A stretch of 64,000 nt of DNA from contig NZ_JADYWW010000001.1 in assembly GCF_015864575.1 (NCBI RefSeq), forward strand, positions 1,945,719-2,009,718, written 5' to 3'. Positions 1 to 8,978 of this stretch are shown piece by piece. The notes under the pieces were generated by a model. It was not told the origin of the DNA. It searched no databases and saw only the letters and a list, made by a program, of their open reading frames with translations. A program made the translations under genes and the position numbers. Each line of letters starts with the position of its first letter. The first letter of the stretch is position 1. The stretch comes from Salinibacterium sp. SWN248 (GTDB lineage: Bacteria; Actinomycetota; Actinomycetes; Actinomycetales; Microbacteriaceae).

Positions 1-399
1 GGCGTGGGAGTGAATGATCGGAATGGACTCGGTGAGAGCCACTAAGCCGTCGCTGATACTGACGAGCGGATCGGCATCCGTGCTCGAGAAAATCGGGAAT
101 GAACGCCCCTCATCGGGCAAGCGGCGACCGCGGCGAATGACCACGATCGTGGCGGCGGCAAGCGGGATCGCGACAGCGCTGGGAGCGGCAACCCAGAACG
201 ACGAACTCATCAGACCGTAAGCGCCCCAGACGGTGTAGCCAAAGACCAACAGCCACTGCGTGGTCTCCGAAATACCGGCAAGACGCACCGCGTCGTTGCG
301 GCTCTGCCACGTGATGCGTGCCTGAGGAACCCACATGAGGAACGAGAAAACGGTGCCCGCGAATCCGAGTGCGTTAATAGCGATTTCGGTGATGTTCAT
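1..399 (-). CDS. PQ-loop / SemiSWEET-like membrane protein, 3' end outside the window
   Basis: Translating the minus strand from the ATG at 397-399 gives an open frame of 133 codons with no stop before the window edge, so the C-terminus is missing. Residues about 10-90 form three hydrophobic segments. The first contains WVPQARITW, the Pro-Gln pair typical of PQ-loop/SemiSWEET transporters, which work as small dimeric sugar or solute carriers. A charged tail follows the third helix (VVIRRGRR). The hydrophilic extension of about 40 residues after the helices is longer than in a minimal SemiSWEET. The substrate cannot be read from the sequence. Confidence 0.6.
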   Translation of the reverse strand, partial: MNITEIAINALGFAGTVFSFLMWVPQARITWQSRNDAVRLAGISETTQWLLVFGYTVWGAYGLMSSSFWVAAPSAVAIPLAAATIVVIRRGRRLPDEGRSFPIFSSTDADPLVSISDGLVALTESIPIIHSHA

Positions 400-595
400 A
401 CCGGTTGATCTGATCTTTCTGACGGCCTAGGGAAGAACTCCCGAAGGGGCACGATTGCCGGGCATCAACGCGATGTCACGCTCATTCTAAGCACAAATTA
501 TGTCGTGCACCAGCACCCCAAATGCGGCACTTTTTCGCTACTCGCCAGCGTTACAGAATTGCGGTGGACACGAGGGCCACCGCTCCCTTTGCTCG

Positions 596-3019
596 TCAGG
601 AAGCGTTCCACTTCCAATCAGCCACTTCGGGCATGTCTTCGCCGTGTTCGCGCGTATATTGCTGCGCGTGCAGACGGGTGTCGTGCATCTCTTGCCAGAA
701 CGCAGCATGCCTCGAGGTGAGGCCCGGCACGCGCTCGAGCACGTCAATCACCAAGTGATAGCGGTCGAGGTCGTTGAGCATCACCATGTCGAACGGTGTC
801 GTCGTCGTACCCTCGTCTTTGTACCCGCGCACATGCAGATTGGCGTGCCCGGCTCGCTTATACGTGAGGCGATGGATCAGCCACGGATAACCGTGGTGCG
901 CAAAGATCACGGGCTTGTCTGTTGTGAAGATCGCGTCGTATTCGGCGTCGCTGAGACCATGCGGATGCTCCGACTCGCTGTGCAGGCGCATCAAGTCGAT
1001 GACGTTGACGACGCGCACTCGCAGCTCAGGGATCCGCTCGCGCAAGATTTGCGCGGCCGCCAACGTTTCTAGGGTCGGGACGTCGCCGGCGCAGGCGAGT
1101 ACGACATCCGGTTCTTCACCAACAACTTCGGTGCCTGCCCAGTCGAACAGGCCGATGCCGCGCGTGCAGTGCTCGATGGCAGCCGGCATATCGAGCCAGT
1201 TGTTTTCGGGATGTTTGCCCGCGATGACGACATTGATTTTGTCGACGGAACGAAGGCAGTGGTCGTAGGTGGCGATGAGGGTGTTGGCATCACACGGCAG
1301 ATAGGCGCGCACCACATCGGGCTTTTTGTTCATGACCAGGTCAAGGAAGCCGGGGTCTTGATGCGAGGCACCGTTGTGATCTTGACGCCACACGTGCGAG
1401 CTCAGCAGATAATTGAGCGACGACACTGGTCGACGCCACGGAATCGCGTTCGCGCCCTCAAGCCATTTGGCGTGCTGGTTGAACATCGAATCGACGATAT
1501 GAATGAACGCCTCGTACGAATTGAACATGCCGTGGCGGCCAGTGAGGAGGTATCCCTCGAGCCAGCCCTGACACTGATGTTCGCTGAGCATCTCCATAAC
1601 GCGCCCCGCGCGAGCAAGATGATTGTCGGCATCGATGGGCAGGAACTCGGCATCCCACTGTTTGTCGGTCACGTCGAAGACCGCGCTCAGTCGATTGGAT
1701 GCCGTGACGTCGGCCCCAAAGATGCGGAAATTGTCGGGGTTGTCGCGCACCACATCGCGCAGCCACTCCCCCAGCGCGCCCGTTGCCGAGCTCGTCGTTT
1801 CACCAGGGTTTGGCACGTCGACGGCATAGTCCCGAAAGTCGGGCAGCCGCAACGGTGCTCGCAGCAGTCCGCCATTGGTCACCGGGTTGGCACTCATACG
1901 GCGATCGCCAGTCGGCGCGAGCGCGGTGGTTAGCGCGCGCGGTGCGCCGCTCTCGTCGAAGAGTTCCTCAGGACGATACGACTCCATCCATTCCTGAAGC
2001 TGCAGGAGATGTTCCTCGGTATCGCGCACACTCGCGAGCGGCACCTGATGGGAACGCCAGTTGTTTTCGACAGGATGTCCGTCGACCACTTGTGGGCCCG
2101 TCCAGCCCTTGGGCGTGCGCAGAATGAGCATCGGCCAGGCCGGGCGCCCCTCGAGCGTTCCTGCTGCGGCATCCGCTTTGATCCGAGCGATGTGATCGAC
2201 GATGTCATCGAGAGTCGCTGCCATGCGTTCGTGCACGGCGCGAGGGTCCTCGTCGTCAAACCCGCCCGAGACAACGTAGGGCGTATGCCCGTAGCCACGC
2301 ATCAGGTCGCACAGTTCATCTTCAGGGATGCGGGCCAGCACAGTGGGGTTCGCGATCTTGTAACCGTTGAGGTGCAAGATCGGCAGCACGACACCATCAC
2401 GTTCGGGGTCGATGAACTTGTTCGAGTGCCAGCTCGTCGCGAGCGGCCCGGTTTCGGCCTCGCCATCGCCGACAACTGCCGCGACAAGAAGATTCGGGTT
2501 ATCGAAGGCTGCGCCGTAGGCGTGCGACAGGGCATAGCCCAGCTCGCCACCCTCGTGGATGGAGCCGGGAGTTTCGGGAGCCGCGTGGCTCGGAATGCCA
2601 CCCGGGAACGAAAACTGTCTGAACAGCTTGCGGATGCCATCCGCGCTCTTATCAATATCGCCGTACGTTTCGCTGTAGGTGCCGTCGAGGTACGCACTCG
2701 CGACAACAGCGGGGCCGCCGTGTCCGGGGCCAGCAACAAAGATCGTGTCGGTGTCGCGTTCCTGAATAATGCGGTTCAGGTGAGCCCACACAAAGTTCAG
2801 GCCGGGCGTTGTGCCCCAGTGACCGAGGAGTCGGGGCTTAGTGTGCTCGCGGCGGAGGGGTTCACGCAACAGAGGGTTGTCGAGCAGATAGATCTGGCCG
2901 ACCGCAAGATAGTTCGCTGCTCGCCACCACGCGTCCAGTTGGTCGAGAGTGTGGGGCTGCACTTCGGCGGCACGAGGGCCACACCACGGCTGACGGGCGA
3001 CGGGTTCTTGAACAGGCAC
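596..3019 (-). CDS. xfp: Xfp-type phosphoketolase
   Basis: This is a thiamine-diphosphate enzyme that cleaves xylulose 5-phosphate and/or fructose 6-phosphate with phosphate to give acetyl phosphate plus an aldose phosphate. The protein is about 807 residues, the usual family length. Near the N-terminus is [15 protein letters not shown], followed by [11 protein letters not shown] and the ThDP/Mg motif [11 protein letters not shown]. The C-terminal half carries the family blocks [16 protein letters not shown] and [12 protein letters not shown]. The frame is open back to 3097, but GTG at 3017-3019 has an AGAGAG-type ribosome site and gives the conserved start region. Catabolic phosphoketolase fits a heterofermentative bypass or a supply of acetyl phosphate. 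It stands alone, with no ackA or pta alongside. Confidence 0.95.
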   Translation of the reverse strand: MPVQEPVARQPWCGPRAAEVQPHTLDQLDAWWRAANYLAVGQIYLLDNPLLREPLRREHTKPRLLGHWGTTPGLNFVWAHLNRIIQERDTDTIFVAGPGHGGPAVVASAYLDGTYSETYGDIDKSADGIRKLFRQFSFPGGIPSHAAPETPGSIHEGGELGYALSHAYGAAFDNPNLLVAAVVGDGEAETGPLATSWHSNKFIDPERDGVVLPILHLNGYKIANPTVLARIPEDELCDLMRGYGHTPYVVSGGFDDEDPRAVHERMAATLDDIVDHIARIKADAAAGTLEGRPAWPMLILRTPKGWTGPQVVDGHPVENNWRSHQVPLASVRDTEEHLLQLQEWMESYRPEELFDESGAPRALTTALAPTGDRRMSANPVTNGGLLRAPLRLPDFRDYAVDVPNPGETTSSATGALGEWLRDVVRDNPDNFRIFGADVTASNRLSAVFDVTDKQWDAEFLPIDADNHLARAGRVMEMLSEHQCQGWLEGYLLTGRHGMFNSYEAFIHIVDSMFNQHAKWLEGANAIPWRRPVSSLNYLLSSHVWRQDHNGASHQDPGFLDLVMNKKPDVVRAYLPCDANTLIATYDHCLRSVDKINVVIAGKHPENNWLDMPAAIEHCTRGIGLFDWAGTEVVGEEPDVVLACAGDVPTLETLAAAQILRERIPELRVRVVNVIDLMRLHSESEHPHGLSDAEYDAIFTTDKPVIFAHHGYPWLIHRLTYKRAGHANLHVRGYKDEGTTTTPFDMVMLNDLDRYHLVIDVLERVPGLTSRHAAFWQEMHDTRLHAQQYTREHGEDMPEVADWKWNAS

Positions 3020-3197
3020 GAGATTCTCTCTTTTCTTCACGATGATGTGGTTGAGGTCATCCGTTCGATCGCTACTCAACTCTCGTTGAGGGCGCACCGC
3101 CAGTGTAGGAGCAGACCTCAGCTCTGTGGGCCGAATTCAGCGAGTCTGAGGGTACGCCGATACCGCGCACAGCGGCTCAGGCAGTTACCCTCAATAC

Positions 3198-3893
3198 ATG
3201 AGTTCCCGAAGCGCACGACAGCAGGGTGCGCTGGCGTCATGGAACGACGAACGTGGCTTCGGTTTTATTTCCGTTGACGGCCCGAGCAGCGCCAACGGCG
3301 CGGGCAGCACTGGTAGCGGCAACCGCACCGGCGAAAGCGTCTTTGCCCACATCTCTGCCTTCCCACGCCGCGACGCCCGCCCGGCGCCCGGCGAACGGGT
3401 CAGCTTCACAGTCGAAACCACGAACGACGGCAAGACTCGAGCGCGCAACATCCGCTACCTCTCCGCTTCAGGCCGCCCCATCCGCGCCCGCAAGAGCCGC
3501 CCGGGAACAATGAGTTACGTCGTATTGGCCACCTTCGCGATCGCGATCAGCATCGTCACCGCAATCGGTGCACTCCCGTGGCTCTTCGCAGCGCTTTACC
3601 TCGTGATGAGCGTCATCACTTATGCCTCCTACGCCACCGACAAAAAGGCGGCCCAAACTAGGCAATGGCGGGTCACAGAAAGCGCTCTGCTCGGGCTCGG
3701 ACTCTTCGGCGGCTGGCCCGGAGCCATCGTTGCCCAACAGCGTCTTCGCCACAAAACTCAGAAGCCAATGTTCCGCCAAGCCTTCTGGGGCACCGTGGTT
3801 CTCAACATCCTGGTATTTGCGATCCTGACAACCGCATTGCGCGAACCTGTTATCGAACTCTTTCGCTTGATCGTGACCGCAACCGCGCCCTAG
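3198..3893 (+). CDS. cold-shock domain / DUF1294 membrane fusion protein
   Basis: The protein has 231 residues. Residues 8-75 form a cold-shock OB fold (ALASWNDERGFGFISVDG, then VFAHISAF) with an RNP-1-like GFGFI stretch, so it probably binds single-stranded nucleic acid. Residues 105-225 are a DUF1294 domain: two or three membrane helices around YASYATDKKAAQ, then a GGWPGAIVAQQRLRHK block. The combination is known in bacteria, but its function is not established. The start is probably leaderless: TACCCT at 3186-3191 ends six bases before the ATG and no ribosome site is visible. Confidence 0.85.
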   Translation: MSSRSARQQGALASWNDERGFGFISVDGPSSANGAGSTGSGNRTGESVFAHISAFPRRDARPAPGERVSFTVETTNDGKTRARNIRYLSASGRPIRARKSRPGTMSYVVLATFAIAISIVTAIGALPWLFAALYLVMSVITYASYATDKKAAQTRQWRVTESALLGLGLFGGWPGAIVAQQRLRHKTQKPMFRQAFWGTVVLNILVFAILTTALREPVIELFRLIVTATAP

Positions 3894-3903
3894 CGACCAG
3901 CCG

Positions 3904-4194
3904 TTAGGCCAGCGAGAGAAAGAGTTTCTCGATCTCTTCTGATTGAGGCGAGCCTTCGGCATCCGGATTGATGAGGCACTCCTTCATCGCTTCGGAAATC
4001 ACGAGGAACCCTGCCCGGTCGAGAGCTTTTGAGACTGCAGCCAGCTGGTGCACGACGTCGCGGCATCCGGCTCCCGTCTCGACCGTGGCGATCAGTGCGC
4101 CCAGTTGTCCCTGAGCGCGACGCAAGCGATTCGCAATTTTCTTCTGCGCGTCAGGATCGGCTACCGACACTGATTCGGATGTGGAGGAATCCAT
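3904..4194 (-). CDS. cstR: CstR-type persulfide-sensing repressor (CsoR/RcnR family)
   Basis: A 96-residue all-helical DUF156 repressor (IANRLRRAQGQLGAL, then GCRDVVHQLAAVSKALDRA). Two cysteines, C44 and C73, are 29 residues apart, as in CsoR and CstR. The CsoR copper-ligand His four residues before the second Cys is Ala69 here. Loss of that His with retention of both cysteines is the CstR pattern, in which the thiols form di- or polysulfide links and release DNA. The gene is divergent from a persulfide dioxygenase/rhodanese operon with two palindromic operators between them, which supports the sulfur assignment. A CsoR-like metal sensor is the less likely alternative. Confidence 0.85.
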   Translation of the reverse strand: MDSSTSESVSVADPDAQKKIANRLRRAQGQLGALIATVETGAGCRDVVHQLAAVSKALDRAGFLVISEAMKECLINPDAEGSPQSEEIEKLFLSLA

Positions 4195-4219
4195 AGTTGT
4201 CTCGCTTCTCTCGTGTGAG

Positions 4220-4272
4220 TTGACAGTTTCGATACCCCGTGGGGTATAGTCTGAGCATACCCCCTAGGGTAT
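4220..4272 (+). promoter_or_regulatory. sulfur-operon promoter overlapped by two CstR-type operators
   Basis: A -35-like TTGACA (4220-4225) and a -10-like TATAGT (4245-4250) are separated by 19 bp. A perfect 7-2-7 palindrome, ATACCCCGTGGGGTAT, covers 4232-4247 (spacer plus -10). A second, ATACCCcctaGGGTAT with 6-bp arms, covers 4257-4272. Their centres are 25 bp apart, between the divergent regulator and the operon. C/G-tract palindromes with AT flanks are the known operator type of CsoR/CstR proteins. Binding of both sites by the regulator at 3904-4194 is inference. Confidence 0.8.
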
Positions 4273-4305
4273 TGCAACGGATAGCCAATCAACGGAAGCA
4301 GAGTT

Positions 4306-4491
4306 ATGTGCAGAGCAGTCACGTGTCGCGTATGCGACAAAACAACGTGGGCCGGATGCGGAGACCACATCCAGTCCATCAAGCGCAGCGTGCCAGCATC
4401 CAACTGGTGCAACGGCAAGCACTCTCAGTCGGAGATTGACGCCGCAAAGTCCACTCAGGGCGGCTTCTTTGCCCGCCTTTTCGGTCGTTAG
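4306..4491 (+). CDS. small cysteine-rich protein, TWAGCG family, copy 1
   Basis: A 61-residue protein and first gene of the persulfide operon, with an AG-rich ribosome site (GGAAGCAGAG). It has the pattern MC-x4-C-x2-C, then TTWAGCGDHI and a further Cys at 35, ending in a short basic tail (FFARLFGR). The pattern is shared with the gene immediately downstream. The Cys spacing suggests metal binding or a sulfur acceptor/carrier thiol. No enzyme domain is visible. Placement downstream of the CstR operators implies induction by reactive sulfur. The function is unknown to me. Confidence 0.8.
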   Translation: MCRAVTCRVCDKTTWAGCGDHIQSIKRSVPASNWCNGKHSQSEIDAAKSTQGGFFARLFGR

Positions 4492-4499
4492 GAAATCAC

Positions 4500-4613
4500 A
4501 TGTGCGCACAAGTTACTTGCCAGAACTGCAGTAAACCCACTTGGGCTGGCTGCGGAGAACACATCGAGGATGCCCTCGCCAACGTTGCCGAAAGCGATCG
4601 TTGCCACTGCTAA
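4500..4613 (+). CDS. tiny cysteine-rich protein, TWAGCG family, copy 2
   Basis: This 37-residue ORF is too short for ordinary ORF calling. It starts at ATG 4500, eight bases after the stop of the previous gene. It repeats the same signature, MC-x4-C-x2-C followed by TWAGCGEHI, and ends in CHC, giving six cysteines in 37 residues. Similarity in the first 20 residues to the upstream protein shows a tandem duplication with a shortened C-terminus. Conservation of the Cys pattern between the copies is the evidence that it is translated. It probably shares the metal- or sulfur-binding role of its neighbour. Confidence 0.75.
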   Translation: MCAQVTCQNCSKPTWAGCGEHIEDALANVAESDRCHC

Positions 4614-4691
4614 CACGCAGACACCGTTAACGACCCACCGTCGCTAACGCCATCCCTCCCCCGGACATAGCGAACACTCACTGGAGTAAAC

Positions 4692-6101
4692 ATGCTTCTC
4701 GAACGCATCTATGACACCGACCTCGCTCAGGCTAGCTACTTCATCGGTTGCCAAGCCAAGGGCGAAGCGATCGTTGTTGACCCCCGCCGCGACCTCGATG
4801 TTTATCTTGAGATTGCCGCCAAGAATGGGATGACCATCACGGCCGTCACCGAAACTCACATTCACGCTGACTACCTTTCCGGCACTCGCGAGCTCGCCGC
4901 TCGCACCGGTGCGGAGATTCTGGTGTCTGACGAAGGTGGCCCCGACTGGACCTACGGAAGCGCCTTCGACGGTGCTGTGCGCATGAAAGACGGCCACATC
5001 ATTATCCTCGGCAACATCACGCTGAAGGCTGTTCACACTCCCGGGCACACGCCTGAACACCTTTCTTTCTTGGTCACCGATGGTGCGCAAGCGGACGCTC
5101 CCGGTTTCATGCTGAGCGGAGACTTCGTCTTCGTGGGCGACCTCGGCCGCCCCGATCTCCTTGATGAAGCCGCTGGCGGCATCGACACTCGCTTCGGCGG
5201 AGCGAAGGACATCTTCGCTAGCCTGCGCGACCGCTTCCTCACTCTCCCCGACTATGTGCAGGTTTTGCCTGCCCACGGTGCCGGTAGCGCTTGCGGCAAA
5301 GCTCTCGGTGCAATTCCGACAACCACTGTCGGTTACGAGCGCGCGTTCGCGTGGTGGAGCCACTACGTCGAGAACAACGACGAGCAAGGCTTCATCGACG
5401 AGCTGCTCAACGGTCAACCGGATGCTCACGCCTACTTTGGGCGCATGAAAGTGCAGAACCGTCAGGGCCCGAATGTCATGGGCACCGTTAGCCCGCTGCG
5501 CGAATACACGACCGAGGAAGTCGCGACCGCGCTCGATGCCGACAGCGCCATTCTCATCGACACCCGTCACAACAGCGAAGTTCACCGTGGCACTGTGCCG
5601 CGATCCCTCAACGTTCCGGGCCCCGAGAAGGCCGCAAGCTACGGCGCCTGGGTGTACAACCCCGACACGGAGACGCGGCCCGTCATCCTGCTTGCCGACG
5701 ACCTTGAACACGCGCAAGAGTTGCGCGATCACCTCGTGCGCGTGGGCATCGACACCGTGTCAGGCTTCGTGACGACACTCGATGGGCTCACCCTCGTGGT
5801 GCCCGAGCTCGTCGACCCCGCCACCCTCAATGACGTTGATCGTGTGCTTCTCCTCGACGTTCGCAACAAAACCGAGTTCGCCGAGGGACACATCCCCGGA
5901 GCAGAACAACTGAGCGGCGGCCGCGTCATGTGGTCGCTCGACCAGCTCCCCCATGAGGGAACCATCGTGACCTATTGCCAAAGCGGAGTGCGCAATAGCG
6001 TGGCCGCGAGTGCCCTGCGCCGCGCGGGCTACCACGTTGCCGAACTCGATGGCTCGTACCTTGGTTGGCTGGCAACTGCCAGCGCAGTACCCGCGGTGTA
6101 A
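4692..6101 (+). CDS. persulfide dioxygenase / double-rhodanese fusion (CstB- or Blh-like)
   Basis: A 469-residue protein. Residues 1-230 are a metallo-beta-lactamase fold of the ETHE1 type: THIHADYLSG (H56, H58, D60), VHTPGHTPEH and GDFVFVGDLGRPD supply the mononuclear iron ligands. Residues about 265-350 form a rhodanese homology domain without an active Cys. Residues about 370-460 form a second rhodanese with the catalytic loop YCQSGVRN (C429). The family oxidises glutathione or low-molecular-weight persulfides to sulfite, and the rhodanese handles the sulfane sulfur. The TGGAG ribosome site is well placed. The neighbouring exporter would remove the sulfite formed. Confidence 0.92.
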   Translation: MLLERIYDTDLAQASYFIGCQAKGEAIVVDPRRDLDVYLEIAAKNGMTITAVTETHIHADYLSGTRELAARTGAEILVSDEGGPDWTYGSAFDGAVRMKDGHIIILGNITLKAVHTPGHTPEHLSFLVTDGAQADAPGFMLSGDFVFVGDLGRPDLLDEAAGGIDTRFGGAKDIFASLRDRFLTLPDYVQVLPAHGAGSACGKALGAIPTTTVGYERAFAWWSHYVENNDEQGFIDELLNGQPDAHAYFGRMKVQNRQGPNVMGTVSPLREYTTEEVATALDADSAILIDTRHNSEVHRGTVPRSLNVPGPEKAASYGAWVYNPDTETRPVILLADDLEHAQELRDHLVRVGIDTVSGFVTTLDGLTLVVPELVDPATLNDVDRVLLLDVRNKTEFAEGHIPGAEQLSGGRVMWSLDQLPHEGTIVTYCQSGVRNSVAASALRRAGYHVAELDGSYLGWLATASAVPAV

Positions 6102-6110
6102 CGCGCCCTC

Positions 6111-6899
6111 ATGGAGCCGAATCTGATCATCGCGCTGGCCCTCGCCGTGCTCGTGGGAGTTTCTCTCGGGATGCTCGGCGGGGGCGGCTCGATCCTCACC
6201 GTGCCGATCCTCACCTACGTTGCCGGCTTTGAGCCGCAGCAGGCGATTTCGGCTTCGCTATTTATCGTGGGCGTCACGAGCGCCGTCAGCGTTTTTCATC
6301 ATGCTCGAGCAGGGCGCGTTCGCTGGCGTACCGGATTGATTTTCGGCGTCGCTGGAATGGCAGGCGCTTTTGCCGGAGGCATCGTCGGCGGCTATATCCC
6401 TGGCACAGTCCTGATGGTGCTCTTCGCCGCCATGATGGTCGCCACCGCGACGGCCATGATCCGCGGGCGAAAGAAGGTACCGGCAGGATCAATTCACGAG
6501 CCCACACAGCTCCCGGTCATCCGCATTATTCGAGACGGCTTCTTTGTCGGCATCGCCGCCGGGCTCGTGGGTGCTGGGGGCGGATTCCTCATCGTGCCCG
6601 CGCTCACTCTTCTCGGCGGGCTTCCGGTGGCGGTCGCCGTGGGCACCTCGCTACTGATTATTGCGATGCAGTCGTCGGCAGGGCTTGTCGCCCACCTCTT
6701 TACCGTTGACCTTCCGTGGCCAACCATCTTCGCGTTCACCGCGATCGCCGTTGCGGGCTCGTTTGTGGGTGCCGCTCTCGCGGGGCGCATTCCCGAAACC
6801 GCTCTGCGCAAGGGATTCGGAATCTTCGTTCTCGCGATCGGAGCCTTCGTGCTCGTGCAAGAAATCCCGCAATTTATTTCGCTTGTGACAGGAGCGTGA
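6111..6899 (+). CDS. TauE/SafE family sulfite exporter-like permease
   Basis: A 262-residue integral membrane protein with about eight helices and an internal repeat: GMLGGGGSILTVPILTY near the N-terminus and GLVGAGGGFLIVPALTLLG in the second half. This is the twin-glycine signature of TauE/SafE permeases, which export sulfite, sulfoacetate or related anions. It starts nine bases after the dioxygenase stop, so it is co-transcribed. Sulfite made by the dioxygenase is the likely cargo, inferred from context. Confidence 0.9.
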   Translation: MEPNLIIALALAVLVGVSLGMLGGGGSILTVPILTYVAGFEPQQAISASLFIVGVTSAVSVFHHARAGRVRWRTGLIFGVAGMAGAFAGGIVGGYIPGTVLMVLFAAMMVATATAMIRGRKKVPAGSIHEPTQLPVIRIIRDGFFVGIAAGLVGAGGGFLIVPALTLLGGLPVAVAVGTSLLIIAMQSSAGLVAHLFTVDLPWPTIFAFTAIAVAGSFVGAALAGRIPETALRKGFGIFVLAIGAFVLVQEIPQFISLVTGA

Positions 6900-6902
6900 C
6901 CG

Positions 6903-7430
6903 GTGTCGACTACAACGCCAACTAAAGCTCCCACCGTGGGCTCCCTCGTCGAGGGCTACAGCATCCCTGTCGTGAACGAGCGCGCAGTTCGCGTCGCTGC
7001 GAGCATCCTCTTTCTTGGCGGTGCCGTCTCGATCGGCTTCGCGTTTGTCGAGCATTCTGCGGTGCCGCTTCGCCCCTTCGGCGTGTTCTTCATGATGGAT
7101 ATGCTCCTGCGCGTCACGGTGGGTGATCGCTGGTCACCCACGCTCGCGCTTGGTCGCTTCATCGTTCGCTCGCACGAACCGAACTGGGTTGGCGCCCCTC
7201 AAAAAGAGTTCGCTTGGTGGCTCGGCTATGGTCTTGCGCTGATCTCCTGCGCCGGCATGGGGGTGCTTGGCGCTCCGCTAGAAGCGACCCTCGCACTCTG
7301 CAGCCTGTGCCTCACCATGCTGTTCCTCGAAGCCGCTTTCGGCATCTGCATTGGTTGCTCACTTCAACGCCTGCTTTCGAAAACTCCACCCCAATACTGC
7401 CCAGGCGACACGTGCCGGGTTTCCGAATAA
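6903..7430 (+). CDS. DUF4395 membrane protein with CIGC motif
   Basis: A 175-residue protein with a GTG start three bases after the exporter stop. Four membrane segments are visible, with the DUF4395 features VPLRPFGVFFMMDML and a C-terminal FGICIGCSLQRLL followed by a Cys-containing tail (PPQYCPGDTC). The CxxC inside a membrane segment is shared with the second DUF4395 protein at 29529-30095 (YCLGCQLY), which lies next to a thioredoxin. In this operon it sits between a sulfite exporter and a rhodanese lipoprotein. The biochemical role is not known; a membrane thiol or sulfur-relay partner is my inference. Confidence 0.85.
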   Translation: MSTTTPTKAPTVGSLVEGYSIPVVNERAVRVAASILFLGGAVSIGFAFVEHSAVPLRPFGVFFMMDMLLRVTVGDRWSPTLALGRFIVRSHEPNWVGAPQKEFAWWLGYGLALISCAGMGVLGAPLEATLALCSLCLTMLFLEAAFGICIGCSLQRLLSKTPPQYCPGDTCRVSE

Positions 7431-7454
7431 CCACTCGTTCCACAAGGAGAAATA

Positions 7455-7817
7455 ATGTTCCGTCCCCTCGCCGCTCTCGCCGGTTCCCTCGTCGTGCTGG
7501 CTTCCATCGCTGGATGCTCAGCCGCAGGCGATTCCGTCGAACTCAGTGCTGACACCATACTCATCGACGTTCGAACCCCGGCCGAATATGCGGCAGGGCA
7601 TCTTGAGGGCGCTAACCTCCTCGACCTCAACGGAGGCGAATTTGCTGCAGCACTTCCCACTCTCGACCCCGAGGCTGAGTACGCCGTCTATTGCAAGTCA
7701 GGCAACCGTTCCGGTCAGGCCGTCGCGCTGATGGAAGACGCGGGCTTTGAGAACGTTATTGATCTTGGCTCCATCGGTGAAGCAGAAGCATCCACCCAGA
7801 TCGCAGTTGTGCAGTAA
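7455..7817 (+). CDS. rhodanese-like lipoprotein
   Basis: A 120-residue protein. The signal peptide ends in the lipobox LASIAGC, so the mature protein should be anchored outside the membrane. Residues 30-115 form one compact rhodanese domain: LIDVRTPAEYAAGHLEGA, then the active-site loop YCKSGNRS, whose Cys carries a persulfide. It is the last clear gene of the sulfur operon, with the ribosome site AAGGAG. It probably acts on sulfane sulfur at the outer face of the membrane. Confidence 0.9.
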   Translation: MFRPLAALAGSLVVLASIAGCSAAGDSVELSADTILIDVRTPAEYAAGHLEGANLLDLNGGEFAAALPTLDPEAEYAVYCKSGNRSGQAVALMEDAGFENVIDLGSIGEAEASTQIAVVQ

Positions 7818-7834
7818 CTCAACTCCATCCGTTC

Positions 7835-8830
7835 GTGGCCGCACATTCAAGCAATCTATGGATGCTGCGGCTCCGAACCACTGCGGTGAACAGAACGCCC
7901 GCTTCCAGTACGCACTTCAGCGCCGACAACCGGTTTGACCGCGCCACCGCGGGGTTTTCCCGCGTCGTGGTGCCCGCCGCTCTAGGCGACGTTGTTGTGC
8001 ACGTGGATCCGAATGCTGCTGCGCGCTCAGATACCGCCACTGTGCTTCTCCACGGTGCCGCAGGTTCGTGGACCACATGGTTGCCCCTCATCCGCGCCGC
8101 TCACAGCGCGCAGGAACCATTGCAGAATGTGGTTGCGATCGATCTTCCCGGCTGGGGTGAGAGCGGAAGTGTCCGCCCTGGCACCTCGGTCGAAGACATG
8201 GTGGATGCAGTGGCCCACGTCACGAGAACCCTTGGCTTTGCGAGGTGGAACGTCTTCGGTCACTCTCTGGGAGGGCACCTCGCGCTCACGCTGGCGGCTC
8301 GGTATCCGGAGCGCACGTTGAGCGTGACGGCCATCTCGGTGACCGGACCTAGCGCGCTGGCGGTCCTGCGGCATCCGATTCGGCGGTTCACCGTTCTGCC
8401 GCTGTTGGCAGGGATGTTCGGTGCCATGCGGTTACTTTCCGCACTCGGTCCTGCCGGACGAGTGGTCGTGCATGCGTTGCACCGCATGAGACTCCTCGCA
8501 CCGCTCAGCGCTCCCCTTTTTGAGAACCGACGTGAGCTCGACAGTTCAGTATTCGATTCACTCGCCGCCGAAATCCGTCCGCGCTCGTTCGTTCAGGGTG
8601 CTGAGGCAGCGGCTCGTTACGACGAGCGAGAGTGGTCGAACATTGAGTGCCGAGTCACGCTGGTTCGTGGCGAACGAGACGCCTTTGTGAGCGCCACTGA
8701 CGATGCCTGGTTTGCGAAAGCTCTCCCTCATGCCACCCAGCAGGTGCTGGCGAATGTCGGCCACTTTGCGCACATAGAAACTGTTGGAGTGCGAACGTCA
8801 ACTCCTCGGTCACGACAACTGGCTGCTTAG
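7835..8830 (+). CDS. alpha/beta-hydrolase fold protein
   Basis: About 331 residues from the upstream-most start (GTG 7835). An ATG at 7862 is equally possible, because the first 40 residues look non-conserved. An oxyanion-loop LLHGAAGSWTTW, nucleophile elbow FGHSLGGHLAL (Ser), an acid in VRGERDAFV and His in VGHFAHIE make a complete catalytic triad. A cap region lies between residues 170 and 240. The substrate is unknown. It follows the rhodanese gene by 17 bases and could be co-transcribed, but nothing in it suggests sulfur chemistry. The tail after the His (VGVRTSTPRSRQ) replaces the usual final helix. Confidence 0.8.
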   Translation: MAAHSSNLWMLRLRTTAVNRTPASSTHFSADNRFDRATAGFSRVVVPAALGDVVVHVDPNAAARSDTATVLLHGAAGSWTTWLPLIRAAHSAQEPLQNVVAIDLPGWGESGSVRPGTSVEDMVDAVAHVTRTLGFARWNVFGHSLGGHLALTLAARYPERTLSVTAISVTGPSALAVLRHPIRRFTVLPLLAGMFGAMRLLSALGPAGRVVVHALHRMRLLAPLSAPLFENRRELDSSVFDSLAAEIRPRSFVQGAEAAARYDEREWSNIECRVTLVRGERDAFVSATDDAWFAKALPHATQQVLANVGHFAHIETVGVRTSTPRSRQLAA

Positions 8831-8978
8831 CGCAGGCTTGCAGCACTGCGGCAGTCTGCAAGAGAGGATCACGCGCGGTGTCGCTGAGATCAAGCAACTC
8901 GGTGCGATGAAGCACCGCGAGGGAGCACCTCTCAGCCCTGCGAGTGGCTAGCGTTGTCGGTAGATAGTTTTTCTGTGG

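Noticed and set aside
2009-3277. 422-codon plus-strand frame across the start of the phosphoketolase gene
   Set aside because: It is the antisense of conserved Xfp codons and contains no recognisable domain.
4644-5732. 362-codon minus-strand frame
   Set aside because: It is a shadow of the persulfide dioxygenase/rhodanese gene, which has all catalytic motifs.
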